A stretch of 12,073 bases of DNA from NCBI GenBank assembly GCA_023423015.1, contig JAFAGE010000070.1:1-12073 (forward strand), in the 5' to 3' direction. The translations under genes were made by a program, and so were the position numbers. This DNA comes from Bacteroidota bacterium. GTDB lineage: Bacteria; Bacteroidota; Bacteroidia; Chitinophagales; Chitinophagaceae. Below the pieces are notes generated by a model. The model was not told the DNA's origin and ran no database searches. It was given only the letters and a program-made list of their open reading frames with translations. This document shows, piece after piece, positions 1 through 7,066 of this stretch (its first letter is position 1; each line of letters starts with the position of its first letter).

Positions 1-258
1 GCATACGATCAGTGGAAAACAAATGTTCTGTCGTCGGACAAGCTTGCCGACTTTTCGAGGCCCGAACAATTTGATAAAGCTGCCGAAAACATAACGATGG
101 AAGAGATGGAGAAACTTCTGCCATTGCATACTTCTATTGAAGAAATGATGTTGGAGGTGAACAACCTGTTTGCCATGGACGTAAATTCTGTAGTGCTCCA
201 CAATGTAAACCGCCACCAGGAAATGTTTGTTGAGGCATTCGGGGAATGGAAAAAGTGA
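1..258 (+). CDS. LLM class flavin-dependent oxidoreductase, C-terminal fragment
   Basis: This is the last 85 residues of a gene that begins before the window, read in frame 1 to the TGA at 256-258. The piece has the pattern I know from the end of luciferase-like, FMN-dependent monooxygenases: an early YDQWKTNV segment, then RPEQFDKAA, and near the end VVLHNVNRHQEMFVEAFG. It looks closest to the subgroup whose C-terminus reads LHNVGRNQ..FI..FG (the TIGR03885-like group), but I assign this from memory of the pattern. Such enzymes fold as a TIM barrel and use reduced flavin. The substrate cannot be told from this fragment. A hairpin terminator follows 12 bp after the stop, so the gene ends its transcription unit and is not part of the cluster downstream. 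The family assignment is fairly firm; the specific function is unknown. Confidence 0.75.
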   Translation, partial: AYDQWKTNVLSSDKLADFSRPEQFDKAAENITMEEMEKLLPLHTSIEEMMLEVNNLFAMDVNSVVLHNVNRHQEMFVEAFGEWKK

Positions 259-270
259 GAGGTGAATGGT

Positions 271-303
271 AAAAAAAATGAGAGCCGAGCTCTCATTTTT
301 TTT
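271..303. terminator. Symmetric rho-independent terminator after the LLM oxidoreductase gene
   Basis: A 15-bp perfect stem (271-285 with 289-303) closes on a three-base loop, CGA. The core is ATGAGAGC paired with GCTCTCAT, flanked by eight A on the left and eight T on the right. It starts 12 bp after the stop codon of the upstream gene. Because of the A and T runs it could also terminate transcription arriving from the right on the minus strand. Confidence 0.9.
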
Positions 304-775
304 CCGGTCCTCTATCCCGGCCCTTTCCGGCAAACCTGTCTGCCGCACTAAGCGGCCCCCACTATCCTTCGCGCCGGGATGAGCCTCCGGATTTTACCTG
401 GTTTCCCTCATCAACAAATTATCGCTAAACAACATCCAGGTGACGAATGCAACTATTAACTGAAAACCAAAAAAATCCATGTATTGTACTCCCCTGAATC
501 GGGGGTGAAATGACGGAGTACAAACAATGTTATAAAAACTATGCCACGCGAATTCTCAAAAAAGCATAAGGAAAATCACTGCTATATAGAACTTATATTG
601 AATAATTCCTATACCTTAACACTACCATCCGCCTTCGTGCTCATGTGTTAATACATCCTTTTTTTCTCTGACTCCTTTTTGCGTTGATTGTTACAAACAT
701 TCTGCTGTGGAATGTTGATATTAATATTACCGGTTTCAATTGTTTTGTTGTCGAGATAGATTCCACTCCCGGGCC
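304..775. other. Non-coding stretch with two different halves
   Basis: No reading frame here looks like a gene. The first part (about 304-400) is GC-rich and full of short self-complementary pieces: repeated CCGG blocks at 304-307, 317-320 and 327-330, and a perfect hairpin GCCGC-ACTAA-GCGGC at 342-356. The rest (about 401-775) is clearly AT-richer and contains the inverted repeat at 484-523. I found no tRNA, no SRP RNA core and no exact TAnnTTTG promoter motif on the plus strand. A plus-strand terminator just to the right (776-805) implies that something starting inside this stretch, or read through from the left, is transcribed. Confidence 0.6.
484..523. other. Inverted repeat with an alternative inner hairpin
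   Basis: TTGTACTCC at 484-492 is perfectly complementary to GGAGTACAA at 515-523, giving a 9-bp stem with a 22-base loop. An inner CCCC-TGAATC-GGGG hairpin (491-504) uses bases 491-492 of the outer left arm, so the two foldings compete at their edge. It could be an RNA structure in a leader or small RNA, or an operator for a dimeric regulator. The sequence alone does not decide. Confidence 0.5.
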
Positions 776-805
776 AGAAGGGCGGCGATGCCGTCCTTCT
801 TTTTA
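776..805 (+). terminator. Intrinsic terminator in the leader of the heptose cluster
   Basis: AGAAGG (776-781) pairs with CCTTCT (795-800), G782 and T794 form a wobble pair, and CGGC (783-786) pairs with GCCG (790-793) around the loop GAT. The 11-bp stem is followed by TTTT at 801-804. The T run is only on the right, so it works on the plus strand. It ends 56 bp before the start codon of the first cluster gene. It may end a small RNA from the preceding gap, or act as an attenuator for the cluster. Confidence 0.75.
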
Positions 806-835
806 TAGGCGGTTAAGCGTTAAACAGCAATACCT

Positions 836-843
836 TATCTTCG
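836..843 (+). promoter_or_regulatory. Possible -7 element of the pyrC-like gene
   Basis: TATCTTCG differs by one base from the Bacteroidota -7 consensus TAnnTTTG and lies 17 bp before the start codon at 861, just downstream of the terminator at 776-805. That position would let the cluster start its own transcript after the terminator. No TTTG is visible at the -33 distance, so this is a weak call. Confidence 0.3.
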
Positions 844-860
844 CTCAACTTTTTTCGTTC

Positions 861-2126
861 ATGACGATTCTTATAAAAAACGCCCGGATCATCGATCCAC
901 GTTCTTCCTTCAACAATACGGTTCAGGATATTTTTATAGAAAAGGGTGTGATAACCCAGGTTGGACAAGGACTGGCGGTGAACGGCGAAAAAGTAATAGA
1001 AGGTAGGTCGCTGTCGGTTTCGCAGGGATGGGTTGATATTTTTTCCAACTTCTGCGATCCCGGATATGAATTCAAGGAAACGCTCGACTCGGGTGCCCGT
1101 GCTGCGGCAGCGGGCGGATTTACTGATGTATTCCTGGTCCCCAATACCAAACCCGTCATCGACAACAAATCGCAGGTGGAATACATTCGCCGGTCGTCGG
1201 CAGCCCTTGAAGCAAACATTCATCCACTGGGCGCTGTTTCCCGCAATACGGAGGGTAAAGACCTGGCAGAGATGTACGACATGCGAAACAGCGGAGCAGC
1301 TGCATTCAGCGACGGTATCAACCCTGTGCAATCTTCGGGCATCCTCCTGAAAGCGCTTCAATATATTAAAGCATTCAATGGAGTAATCATCCAGATACCT
1401 GATGACAAAACAGTAGGAACAAACGGCCTCATGCACGAAGGCATCGTGTCTACGCAGCTTGGCCTCGCTGGCAAACCGATTATGGCGGAGGAATTACTTG
1501 TTGCCCGCGACATTAAACTCGTGCGATATACAGAATCAGCTATTCACTTCACAGGAGTTACTTCGCCGCGTTCACTCGAGTATATCCGCCGAGCAAAAGA
1601 TGCAGGTTTGAATGTTACCTGCTCAGTGGCACCTTATCATCTTTATTTTACCGACGAAGATCTGCGTGGATACGACACCAACCTGAAAGTGTACCCTCCT
1701 CTTCGCGGAGCAGGTGAACAGGCTGCCCTGAAGGCAGCGATTAAAGATGGTACCATCGACTGTATTGCTACTCACCACATGCCGGAGGATTACGACAACA
1801 AAGTGCTGGAGTTTGAATATGCAAAGAATGGCATGATTGGTCTTGAAACCTGCTATGCAAGCCTGCGGTCAGCAATGCCGGAAATAACTGATGAAAAATG
1901 GGTGGAACTGCTGTGTATCAATCCGCGTAAAATATTTGGCTTGCCCGAATTTACATTGGCTAAAGACGCACCAGCAGTGCTTACCATATTCTCGCCCGAA
2001 ACCGAAACAACTGTGAACGAGGGCTTCTTTTATTCTAAATCCAGGAACAGTGCATATTTGGGTAAGCAGCTGAAAGGCGGAGTGATCGGAACGATACGAG
2101 GTGAAAACGTTTTCATCCGAAAATAA
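861..2126 (+). CDS. Dihydroorotase family protein (PyrC-like), probably non-catalytic
   Basis: The 421-residue protein follows the type I dihydroorotase/amidohydrolase fold along its whole length: N-terminal strand KNARIIDPRSSFNN, the GWVDI...DPGYEFKETLDSGARAAAAGGFTDV block (56-90), PNTKPV (94-99), YDTNLKVYPPLR (271-282) and DGTIDCIAT (297-304). The metal and catalytic positions have changed. HxH is F61-S-N63, the arginine of the LREPG loop is C65, the HxED segment reads QIPDD (178-182), the second His of HVSHVST is G232, and the Asp of ATDHAPH is H305. It is therefore most likely a pseudo-enzyme, comparable with the inactive PyrC' (PyrX) chains that pair with aspartate transcarbamoylase in some bacteria. 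I chose ATG 861 because it gives the family N-terminus; a TTG 59 codons upstream would run through the terminator hairpin. It starts the cluster, and the DUF4199 gene follows after 7 bp. Automatic annotation would call it pyrC. Confidence 0.88.
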   Translation: MTILIKNARIIDPRSSFNNTVQDIFIEKGVITQVGQGLAVNGEKVIEGRSLSVSQGWVDIFSNFCDPGYEFKETLDSGARAAAAGGFTDVFLVPNTKPVIDNKSQVEYIRRSSAALEANIHPLGAVSRNTEGKDLAEMYDMRNSGAAAFSDGINPVQSSGILLKALQYIKAFNGVIIQIPDDKTVGTNGLMHEGIVSTQLGLAGKPIMAEELLVARDIKLVRYTESAIHFTGVTSPRSLEYIRRAKDAGLNVTCSVAPYHLYFTDEDLRGYDTNLKVYPPLRGAGEQAALKAAIKDGTIDCIATHHMPEDYDNKVLEFEYAKNGMIGLETCYASLRSAMPEITDEKWVELLCINPRKIFGLPEFTLAKDAPAVLTIFSPETETTVNEGFFYSKSRNSAYLGKQLKGGVIGTIRGENVFIRK

Positions 2127-2133
2127 AATAAAT

Positions 2134-2673
2134 ATGGAATCAACCCCAGCTAAAAGCAACATCGCGCTCACTTACGGACTTCTTGCCGGCCTGATCGTCT
2201 GCGTAATCACCCTGTTACAATACCTGGGTGGATTGGACATGTACCTGAGCCCGGTGGGTTACGTCAGCTATCTTGTGGTGATCACTATGGCCGTGCTCGC
2301 TGCGCTGAAAGTGCGGAGAATGAATGAGAATTTCCTCGAATTTTCTCAGGCCTTGAAAACCACATTCACCGTATTTGCCGTAGCCTTGTTGCTTCAAACA
2401 TTATTTGTTTACGTATTGATGAATTTCATCGATACCGATTTTAAAGATGCAGTTGCACAGGAGGTGTTGAATAAAACAGAACAGATGATGAAGAACTTTG
2501 GCGCATCAGATTCGCAGATTGATGAAGCGCTGGAGTCGGAAAGAAATAAAGATCAGTTTTCAGTGGGCAGGGTACTACTTGGTTATGGCATGAGTTGCAT
2601 TGTTTCTTTTATATTCTGTTTACTCATTTCAGTAATCGTTAAGAAAAGTAAACCCGAGTTCCACAACATCTAA
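2134..2673 (+). CDS. DUF4199 domain-containing membrane protein
   Basis: A 179-residue inner-membrane protein with four predicted helices: about 10-31, 40-60, 76-97 and 146-169. Between helices 3 and 4 lies a polar, acidic, probably helical stretch (about 100-143) with NKTEQMMKNFGASDSQIDEALE. This layout and the KTTFTVFAVALLLQTLF-type third helix match the DUF4199 family, common in Bacteroidota and of unknown function. The start ATG 2134 lies 7 bp after the upstream stop, in an A-rich stretch. A GTG at 2101 is in frame but would overlap the upstream gene by 26 bp and add 11 polar residues. The gene sits between the pseudo-dihydroorotase and a membrane-anchored glycosyltransferase, which suggests co-expression but does not give a function. 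Family call fairly sure, role unknown. Confidence 0.85.
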   Translation: MESTPAKSNIALTYGLLAGLIVCVITLLQYLGGLDMYLSPVGYVSYLVVITMAVLAALKVRRMNENFLEFSQALKTTFTVFAVALLLQTLFVYVLMNFIDTDFKDAVAQEVLNKTEQMMKNFGASDSQIDEALESERNKDQFSVGRVLLGYGMSCIVSFIFCLLISVIVKKSKPEFHNI

Positions 2674-2684
2674 CATTATCGCGC

Positions 2685-3623
2685 ATGGATGTATCAATCG
2701 TGGTGCCTTTGTATAATGAAGAAGAATCGTTGCCGGAACTGACAGCGTGGATCAGCCGCGTGGCAGAAGAAAACAACTTTTCTTACGAAATCGTGCTGGT
2801 TGACGACGGGAGCACCGACGATTCCTGGAACGTTATTGAAAAATTATCGGCGTCCAACCCGCATATCAAAGGCTTACGCTTTCAAAGGAACTATGGTAAA
2901 TCTGCCGCACTAAACGAAGGATTTAAAGTAGTAACCGGAGAAGTAGTAATTACAATGGACGCAGACCTGCAGGACAGTCCCGATGAAATACCCGGACTGC
3001 GGCAGATGATTATTGAAGGCGGTTACGATTTAGTGAGTGGATGGAAAAAAGTTCGCCACGATCCTGTAGGAAAAACCATCCCTTCCAAATTCTTTAATTG
3101 GGTTACGAAAAAATCTACCGGAATTAAGCTGCACGATTTCAACTGCGGACTTAAAGCGTATCGTCTTCGTGTAGTAAAAAATATTGAGGTGTACGGCGAA
3201 ATGCATCGCTACATCCCGGTGATCGCTAAATGGTCTGGTTACCGTAAGATTGGCGAAAAGGTTGTGGAACACCGTGCGAGAAAATATGGTACTTCAAAAT
3301 TCGGTATAGAACGTTTTATCAAAGGCTTCCTGGACCTTGCTTCCATTCTTTTTGTTGGCAAATTCGGAAAAAGGCCGATGCACTTTTTTGGATCATGGGG
3401 AACCGTGTCTTTCATATTCGGCTTAACGGTTTTCATATACCTCACCATTTCAAAATTTTTCCTTGATAAAACCGGTTTAACCCAACGTCCACTGTTCTTT
3501 TTTGCAATACTTGCTATGATCATCGGTACGCAGTTGTTTCTCACCGGGTTCCTTGCAGAGCTGATTACGAGGAATGCACCGGGTAGAAACTTTTACCTGG
3601 TTGAAAAGAAGATCAGATGTTGA
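2685..3623 (+). CDS. Family 2 glycosyltransferase with two C-terminal membrane helices (DPM/GtrB/ArnC type)
   Basis: The 312-residue protein begins with a GT-A fold: SIVVPLYNEEESL (4-16) at the nucleotide-sugar site, VDDGSTDD (39-46), and MDADLQDSPDEI (91-102) carrying the metal-binding acidic triad. The motif VVEHRARKYGTSKFG (193-207) is typical of enzymes that act on polyprenyl phosphate. Two helices follow (about 234-256 and 268-292) and then the short tail NAPGRNFYLVEKKI. Known relatives move a sugar from a nucleotide donor to undecaprenyl phosphate at the cytoplasmic face of the membrane. The donor cannot be read from sequence; GDP-heptose from the downstream genes is an attractive guess only. 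It starts 11 bp after the DUF4199 gene, and its end overlaps the GT4 gene by 7 bp, so the two transferases are probably translationally coupled. Confidence 0.9.
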   Translation: MDVSIVVPLYNEEESLPELTAWISRVAEENNFSYEIVLVDDGSTDDSWNVIEKLSASNPHIKGLRFQRNYGKSAALNEGFKVVTGEVVITMDADLQDSPDEIPGLRQMIIEGGYDLVSGWKKVRHDPVGKTIPSKFFNWVTKKSTGIKLHDFNCGLKAYRLRVVKNIEVYGEMHRYIPVIAKWSGYRKIGEKVVEHRARKYGTSKFGIERFIKGFLDLASILFVGKFGKRPMHFFGSWGTVSFIFGLTVFIYLTISKFFLDKTGLTQRPLFFFAILAMIIGTQLFLTGFLAELITRNAPGRNFYLVEKKIRC

Positions 3624-4750
3624 AGAAGGTGGTGATTATCGGGCCGGCATGGCCACTACGTGGCGGGCTTGCTTCATTCGACCAGCGGTTAGCGCAGCAA
3701 TTTATTACAGAAGGAAGCGACTGCACCATCTATTCATTTTCACTTCAGTATCCTTCATTCCTGTTCCCGGGTACCACGCAGTATTCCTCGGATCCGGCAC
3801 CGGAAAATATACCGATCGTCACAGCTATAAATTCTGTTAATCCCCTTAACTGGATCAGCGTTGGCAACAGGCTAAAGAAACTAAAGCCTGACGTGATTGT
3901 AGTGCGTTATTGGCTGCCTTTCATGGGTCCGGCATTGGGAACTATACTGCGCCGTGCAAAGAAAAATGGACACACCAAAGTAATTGCCATCACCGACAAT
4001 GTTATTCCTCACGAAAAGCGCCCGGGCGACACCCTCTTTACAAAGTATTTTCTCAAATCCTGTGACGGATTTATCACCATGAGCGATAAAGTAAGGAATG
4101 ATCTGCAGACGTTTGATACAGGCAAACCCGTTGTGCAGGTTCTTCATCCGCTGTACGACAATTTTGGTTTGCCCATTTCACGAGCTGAAGCACGCCAATA
4201 CCTGAAGCTGCCACCCGATCAGAAGATCGTTTTATTTTTCGGCTTCATCCGTAAATACAAAGGGCTCGACCTGTTGTTTCGTGCAATGGCCGACGTGCGA
4301 AAAAAAGACAGCAGCATCCGCCTGCTTGTGGCAGGAGAATATTACGAGGATGCAAAACCTTACACAGAACTGGTATCGCAGCTGCAATTGCAGAATCACG
4401 TAATTCTTCACACAAAATTTATCCCCGACGCCGAGGTGAAATATTACCTGTGTGCGGCCGACGTGGTAGTACAACCCTATAGGAATGCTACGCAAAGCGG
4501 CGTAACACCACTCGCCTACCATTTTGAGAAACCAATGATCGTGACGAATGTTGGCAGCCTGCCTGCTCTTGTGCCGCACGATAAAGTTGGTTTGGTCTGT
4601 GAGCCGGAACCAGCCTCAATTTCAGCCACGATACTCCGCTACTTCGAATTAGGCGAAAAATATTTTATTCCTCATCTTCGCACCGAGAAAGAAAAGTACA
4701 GCTGGGATAAGATGACCAGTGCAATAACAAATTTGGCGGATGATCTATAG
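3617..4750 (+). CDS. Family 4 glycosyltransferase (GT-B fold)
   Basis: A 377-residue soluble or peripheral enzyme. The N-terminal half opens with VVIIGPAWPLRGGLASF (5-21), the glycine-rich acceptor-side loop of GT4 enzymes. The C-terminal domain has LFFGFIRKYKGLDLLFRAM (206-224), the usual first strand and phosphate-binding R/K region, then AADVVVQPYRNATQSGV (280-296) and PMIVTNVGSLPALV (306-319). The classical E-x7-E pair is not intact: the first Glu position lies in the YRNATQSG segment. I know that variant from other GT4 proteins, so I do not read it as inactivation. It overlaps GT2 upstream by 7 bp and hddA downstream by 11 bp. In this setting it probably adds a sugar, perhaps heptose, to a lipid-linked or cell-surface glycan. 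Donor and acceptor are not determinable here. Confidence 0.88.
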   Translation: MLKKVVIIGPAWPLRGGLASFDQRLAQQFITEGSDCTIYSFSLQYPSFLFPGTTQYSSDPAPENIPIVTAINSVNPLNWISVGNRLKKLKPDVIVVRYWLPFMGPALGTILRRAKKNGHTKVIAITDNVIPHEKRPGDTLFTKYFLKSCDGFITMSDKVRNDLQTFDTGKPVVQVLHPLYDNFGLPISRAEARQYLKLPPDQKIVLFFGFIRKYKGLDLLFRAMADVRKKDSSIRLLVAGEYYEDAKPYTELVSQLQLQNHVILHTKFIPDAEVKYYLCAADVVVQPYRNATQSGVTPLAYHFEKPMIVTNVGSLPALVPHDKVGLVCEPEPASISATILRYFELGEKYFIPHLRTEKEKYSWDKMTSAITNLADDL

Positions 4751-5762
4751 AAGCAAGGCTCCATTACGTATAGGCCTGGCCGGCGGCGGTACCGATGTAA
4801 GTCCGTATTGCGATATGTATGGAGGCGCAATCCTCAATGCAACGGTATCTCTGTACGCTTACGCAAACATAGAACCGCTGGAGGAAAATGCCATCGTGTT
4901 GCATGCCATCGACCGCAAGGAAGAAGAACGGTTCGAATGGAGCAATTCGCTTCCGGTGAACGGCAGGCTCGATTTACTTAAAGGCGTTTATAACAAAATT
5001 CAGCAGGTTTACGGCGTACCGCTTACGGGTTTCAGGCTTACGACCTCGGTGGATGCACCGGCTGGTTCTGGTTTGGGCACATCGTCAACATTGGTGGTGG
5101 CGGTTATCGGCGTTTTTGCAGAAATGCTGCGACTCCCCCTTGGGGAATACGACATTGCACAACTTGCATACGAGGTAGAACGAAAAGACCTGCATATGGC
5201 TGGTGGCCGGCAGGATCAATATGCGGCTACATTCGGCGGCGTAAACTTTATGGAGTTTTCTGCTGGCGACAAGGTTATTGTAAATCCATTACGCATAAAA
5301 CAGCAATACCTGTTCGAGCTCGAGAACAACCTGCTGTTGTATTATACAAGCACAAGCCGCGAATCAGCAAAAATCATTGAAAAGCAAAGCCAGAATGTGG
5401 TAAATAAAAAAGAGAAATCCATTGAAGCAATGCACCAGCTGAAACAACAGGCGCAGATGATGAAAGAAGCATTGCTGAAAGGCCGCGTTCACGAAATAGG
5501 CGAAATACTCGATTTTGGTTTTAAACAGAAACGGGAAATGGCCGAAGGCATTTCTAATCCCCTGATTGAAGAAATTTATGATGCCGCAAAAAGTGCAGGT
5601 GCTTCAGGAGGAAAGATTTCAGGTGCCGGCGGTGGAGGCTTTATGATATTCTATTGCCCTGAGAACACGAAATACTATGTTCGCGAGGCCCTGCTGAAAT
5701 TTGGCGGCGAATGTAAAAATTACCAGTTTGTGGATCATGGTCTCACTTCATGGACCATCTGA
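4740..5762 (+). CDS. hddA: D-glycero-alpha-D-manno-heptose 7-phosphate kinase (GHMP kinase)
   Basis: A 340-residue GHMP-superfamily kinase with all three family motifs: APLRIGLAGGGTD (7-19), the ATP loop APAGSGLGTSSTLVVA (106-121) and GKISGAGGGGFMIFY (291-305). GRQDQYAATFGG (156-167) is the active-site stretch found in heptose and related sugar kinases. HddA transfers phosphate from ATP to C1 of heptose 7-phosphate, giving the alpha-1,7-bisphosphate for the GDP-heptose route; the ADP-heptose route uses the unrelated HldE. The choice of HddA over other GHMP sugar kinases rests on the motifs and, strongly, on the neighbours: gmhA 29 bp downstream, then hddC and gmhB. It overlaps the GT4 gene by 11 bp. 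Length is normal for the family. Confidence 0.9.
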   Translation: MIYRSKAPLRIGLAGGGTDVSPYCDMYGGAILNATVSLYAYANIEPLEENAIVLHAIDRKEEERFEWSNSLPVNGRLDLLKGVYNKIQQVYGVPLTGFRLTTSVDAPAGSGLGTSSTLVVAVIGVFAEMLRLPLGEYDIAQLAYEVERKDLHMAGGRQDQYAATFGGVNFMEFSAGDKVIVNPLRIKQQYLFELENNLLLYYTSTSRESAKIIEKQSQNVVNKKEKSIEAMHQLKQQAQMMKEALLKGRVHEIGEILDFGFKQKREMAEGISNPLIEEIYDAAKSAGASGGKISGAGGGGFMIFYCPENTKYYVREALLKFGGECKNYQFVDHGLTSWTI

Positions 5763-5791
5763 GCATTATTAAGAATCTTTAACTCACTATC

Positions 5792-6367
5792 ATGTCCGAT
5801 ATCAAAAAAATAATCACTGCATCTATCGAAGTAAAACAGCGCATCCTGAATGATGAGCAAATCCTCACGAGGTTACAGCAGGTTGCAGACGAAATGGTGC
5901 AAACCTTAAAAAAGGGGGGCCGCATTTATTTCTGTGGAAATGGCGGTAGCGCTGCCGATGCGCAACACCTGGCTGCAGAATTTTCAGGGAGGTTTTATAC
6001 GGACCGTGTTGCATTGCCTGCTGAGGCCCTGCATTGCAACACATCATACCTTACGGCTGTAGCAAATGATTACAGCTACGATGTAGTTTATTCGCGCCTG
6101 GTGGATGGGATAACCAATGCCGGCGATTTTCTTGTTGGCTTATCTACTTCCGGCAATTCGGGCAACATCGTTAAAGCATTTGAATCTGCCCGCAAGCGCA
6201 ATGTAAAAACAGTGGGTTTCACAGGTGAATCGGGCGGTAAGATGAAAGCATTGTCCGACTACCTGTTTAATGTGCCTTCGAACGATACGCCACGCATCCA
6301 GGAATCGCACATCATGCTTGGTCACATAATTTGCCAGCTTGTTGAGGAACGCTATTTTGCCTCATGA
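5792..6367 (+). CDS. gmhA: Sedoheptulose 7-phosphate isomerase
   Basis: A 191-residue SIS-domain protein. GmhA converts sedoheptulose 7-phosphate, from the pentose phosphate pathway, to D-glycero-D-manno-heptose 7-phosphate, the first committed step for both ADP- and GDP-heptose. The phosphate-binding and catalytic stretches are intact: FCGNGGSAADAQHLAAEFSGR (47-67) and LSTSGNSGN (117-125). The positions matching the E. coli zinc and catalytic residues are present as H59, E63, Q170 and H178. The 29 bp before it hold no Shine-Dalgarno sequence, as for most genes here. It ends in ATGA, sharing 4 bp with the start of hddC, so these two are very likely coupled in translation. Confidence 0.95.
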   Translation: MSDIKKIITASIEVKQRILNDEQILTRLQQVADEMVQTLKKGGRIYFCGNGGSAADAQHLAAEFSGRFYTDRVALPAEALHCNTSYLTAVANDYSYDVVYSRLVDGITNAGDFLVGLSTSGNSGNIVKAFESARKRNVKTVGFTGESGGKMKALSDYLFNVPSNDTPRIQESHIMLGHIICQLVEERYFAS

Positions 6368-7062
6368 TAAAAGAAGCGATCATCCTGGCCGGAGGTTTGG
6401 GAACGCGTTTACGTTCTGCAGTGCCTGACCTGCCTAAATGTATGGCTCCTGTTGCAGGCAAACCTTTTATCGACCACGTGATCAGCTACTACCAGCAGCA
6501 GGGAATTTCACGATTCGTTTTTTCGCTTGGTCACCGTTCTGAAGTAATTGTAGAACACCTGGCAAAAAAGTATTCATCCCTGGATTATGAAACGGCCATT
6601 GAACCGGAACCACTCGGCACTGGTGGAGCCATACGCCATGCTTTGCAGTTTGCGGTGAACAAAACCGTACTGGCATTAAATGGCGATACATTGTTTGCTG
6701 CCAGCGTTCCTGAAATTGCAGCATTACACACGCAAAAAAAGGCAGACTGCACACTGGCATTAAAAACCATGTACAATACCGACAGGTATGGTGTTGTAAA
6801 AATCAATGTTGAGGGAAGAATAACATCGTTCCACGAAAAACAATTTTACAACGAAGCGACTATTAATGGTGGAGTTTACGCATTGAATGTCGAAAGTTTC
6901 CTGGCGCTGCCATTTGAACAAAAGTTTTCGTTTGAGAAAGACTTCCTGGAAAAATATTTCGCAGAACTCCGGTTTTTCGGCGTTATTCAGCAAGGGTATT
7001 TTATAGATATCGGCATACCGGAAGACTACGAACGTGCACAACATGAACTTAAAAGCGAATAA
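6364..7062 (+). CDS. hddC: D-glycero-alpha-D-manno-heptose 1-phosphate guanylyltransferase
   Basis: A 232-residue nucleotidyltransferase of the sugar 1-phosphate type. Visible motifs are the signature LAGGLGTRLR (8-17), PDLPKCMAPVAGKPF (21-35) with the conserved Pro-Lys, EPEPLGTGGAIRHA (80-93), NGDT (106-109) with the metal-binding Asp, NGGVY (168-172) and FIDIGIPEDYERA (213-225). HddC joins GMP from GTP to heptose alpha-1-phosphate, making GDP-heptose, the activated sugar for the transferases. Sequence alone would also fit a mannose or glucose 1-phosphate nucleotidyltransferase. The short single-domain length and the position between gmhA and gmhB, in a cluster with a GHMP kinase, favour HddC. 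It overlaps gmhA by 4 bp. Confidence 0.88.
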   Translation: MIKEAIILAGGLGTRLRSAVPDLPKCMAPVAGKPFIDHVISYYQQQGISRFVFSLGHRSEVIVEHLAKKYSSLDYETAIEPEPLGTGGAIRHALQFAVNKTVLALNGDTLFAASVPEIAALHTQKKADCTLALKTMYNTDRYGVVKINVEGRITSFHEKQFYNEATINGGVYALNVESFLALPFEQKFSFEKDFLEKYFAELRFFGVIQQGYFIDIGIPEDYERAQHELKSE

Positions 7063-7066
7063 TCAG

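Noticed and set aside
304..400. Possible SRP (4.5S) RNA, because of CCTTTCCGG...ACCTG resembling the complement of its core
   Set aside because: The required GGAAGCAG core is absent on both strands and the surrounding helix does not form.
684..860. N-terminal extension of 59 codons on the dihydroorotase-like gene, starting at TTG 684
   Set aside because: It starts with TTG, has no family similarity, and its DNA contains the terminator hairpin at 776-805. ATG 861 gives the normal family N-terminus.
813..1436. 207-codon open frame on - opposite the pyrC-like gene
   Set aside because: Antisense shadow; it is rich in Cys, Arg and His, without motifs, and opposite a gene with clear family structure.
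2101..2133. GTG 2101 as start of the DUF4199 protein
   Set aside because: It would overlap the upstream gene by 26 bp and add a polar, non-conserved leader; ATG 2134 is placed directly after the stop in an A-rich stretch.
4740..5762. Mevalonate or galactose kinase instead of a heptose kinase
   Set aside because: The GHMP motifs alone allow it, but the first-motif form LRIGLAGGGTD and the gmhA/hddC/gmhB neighbours fit HddA much better.
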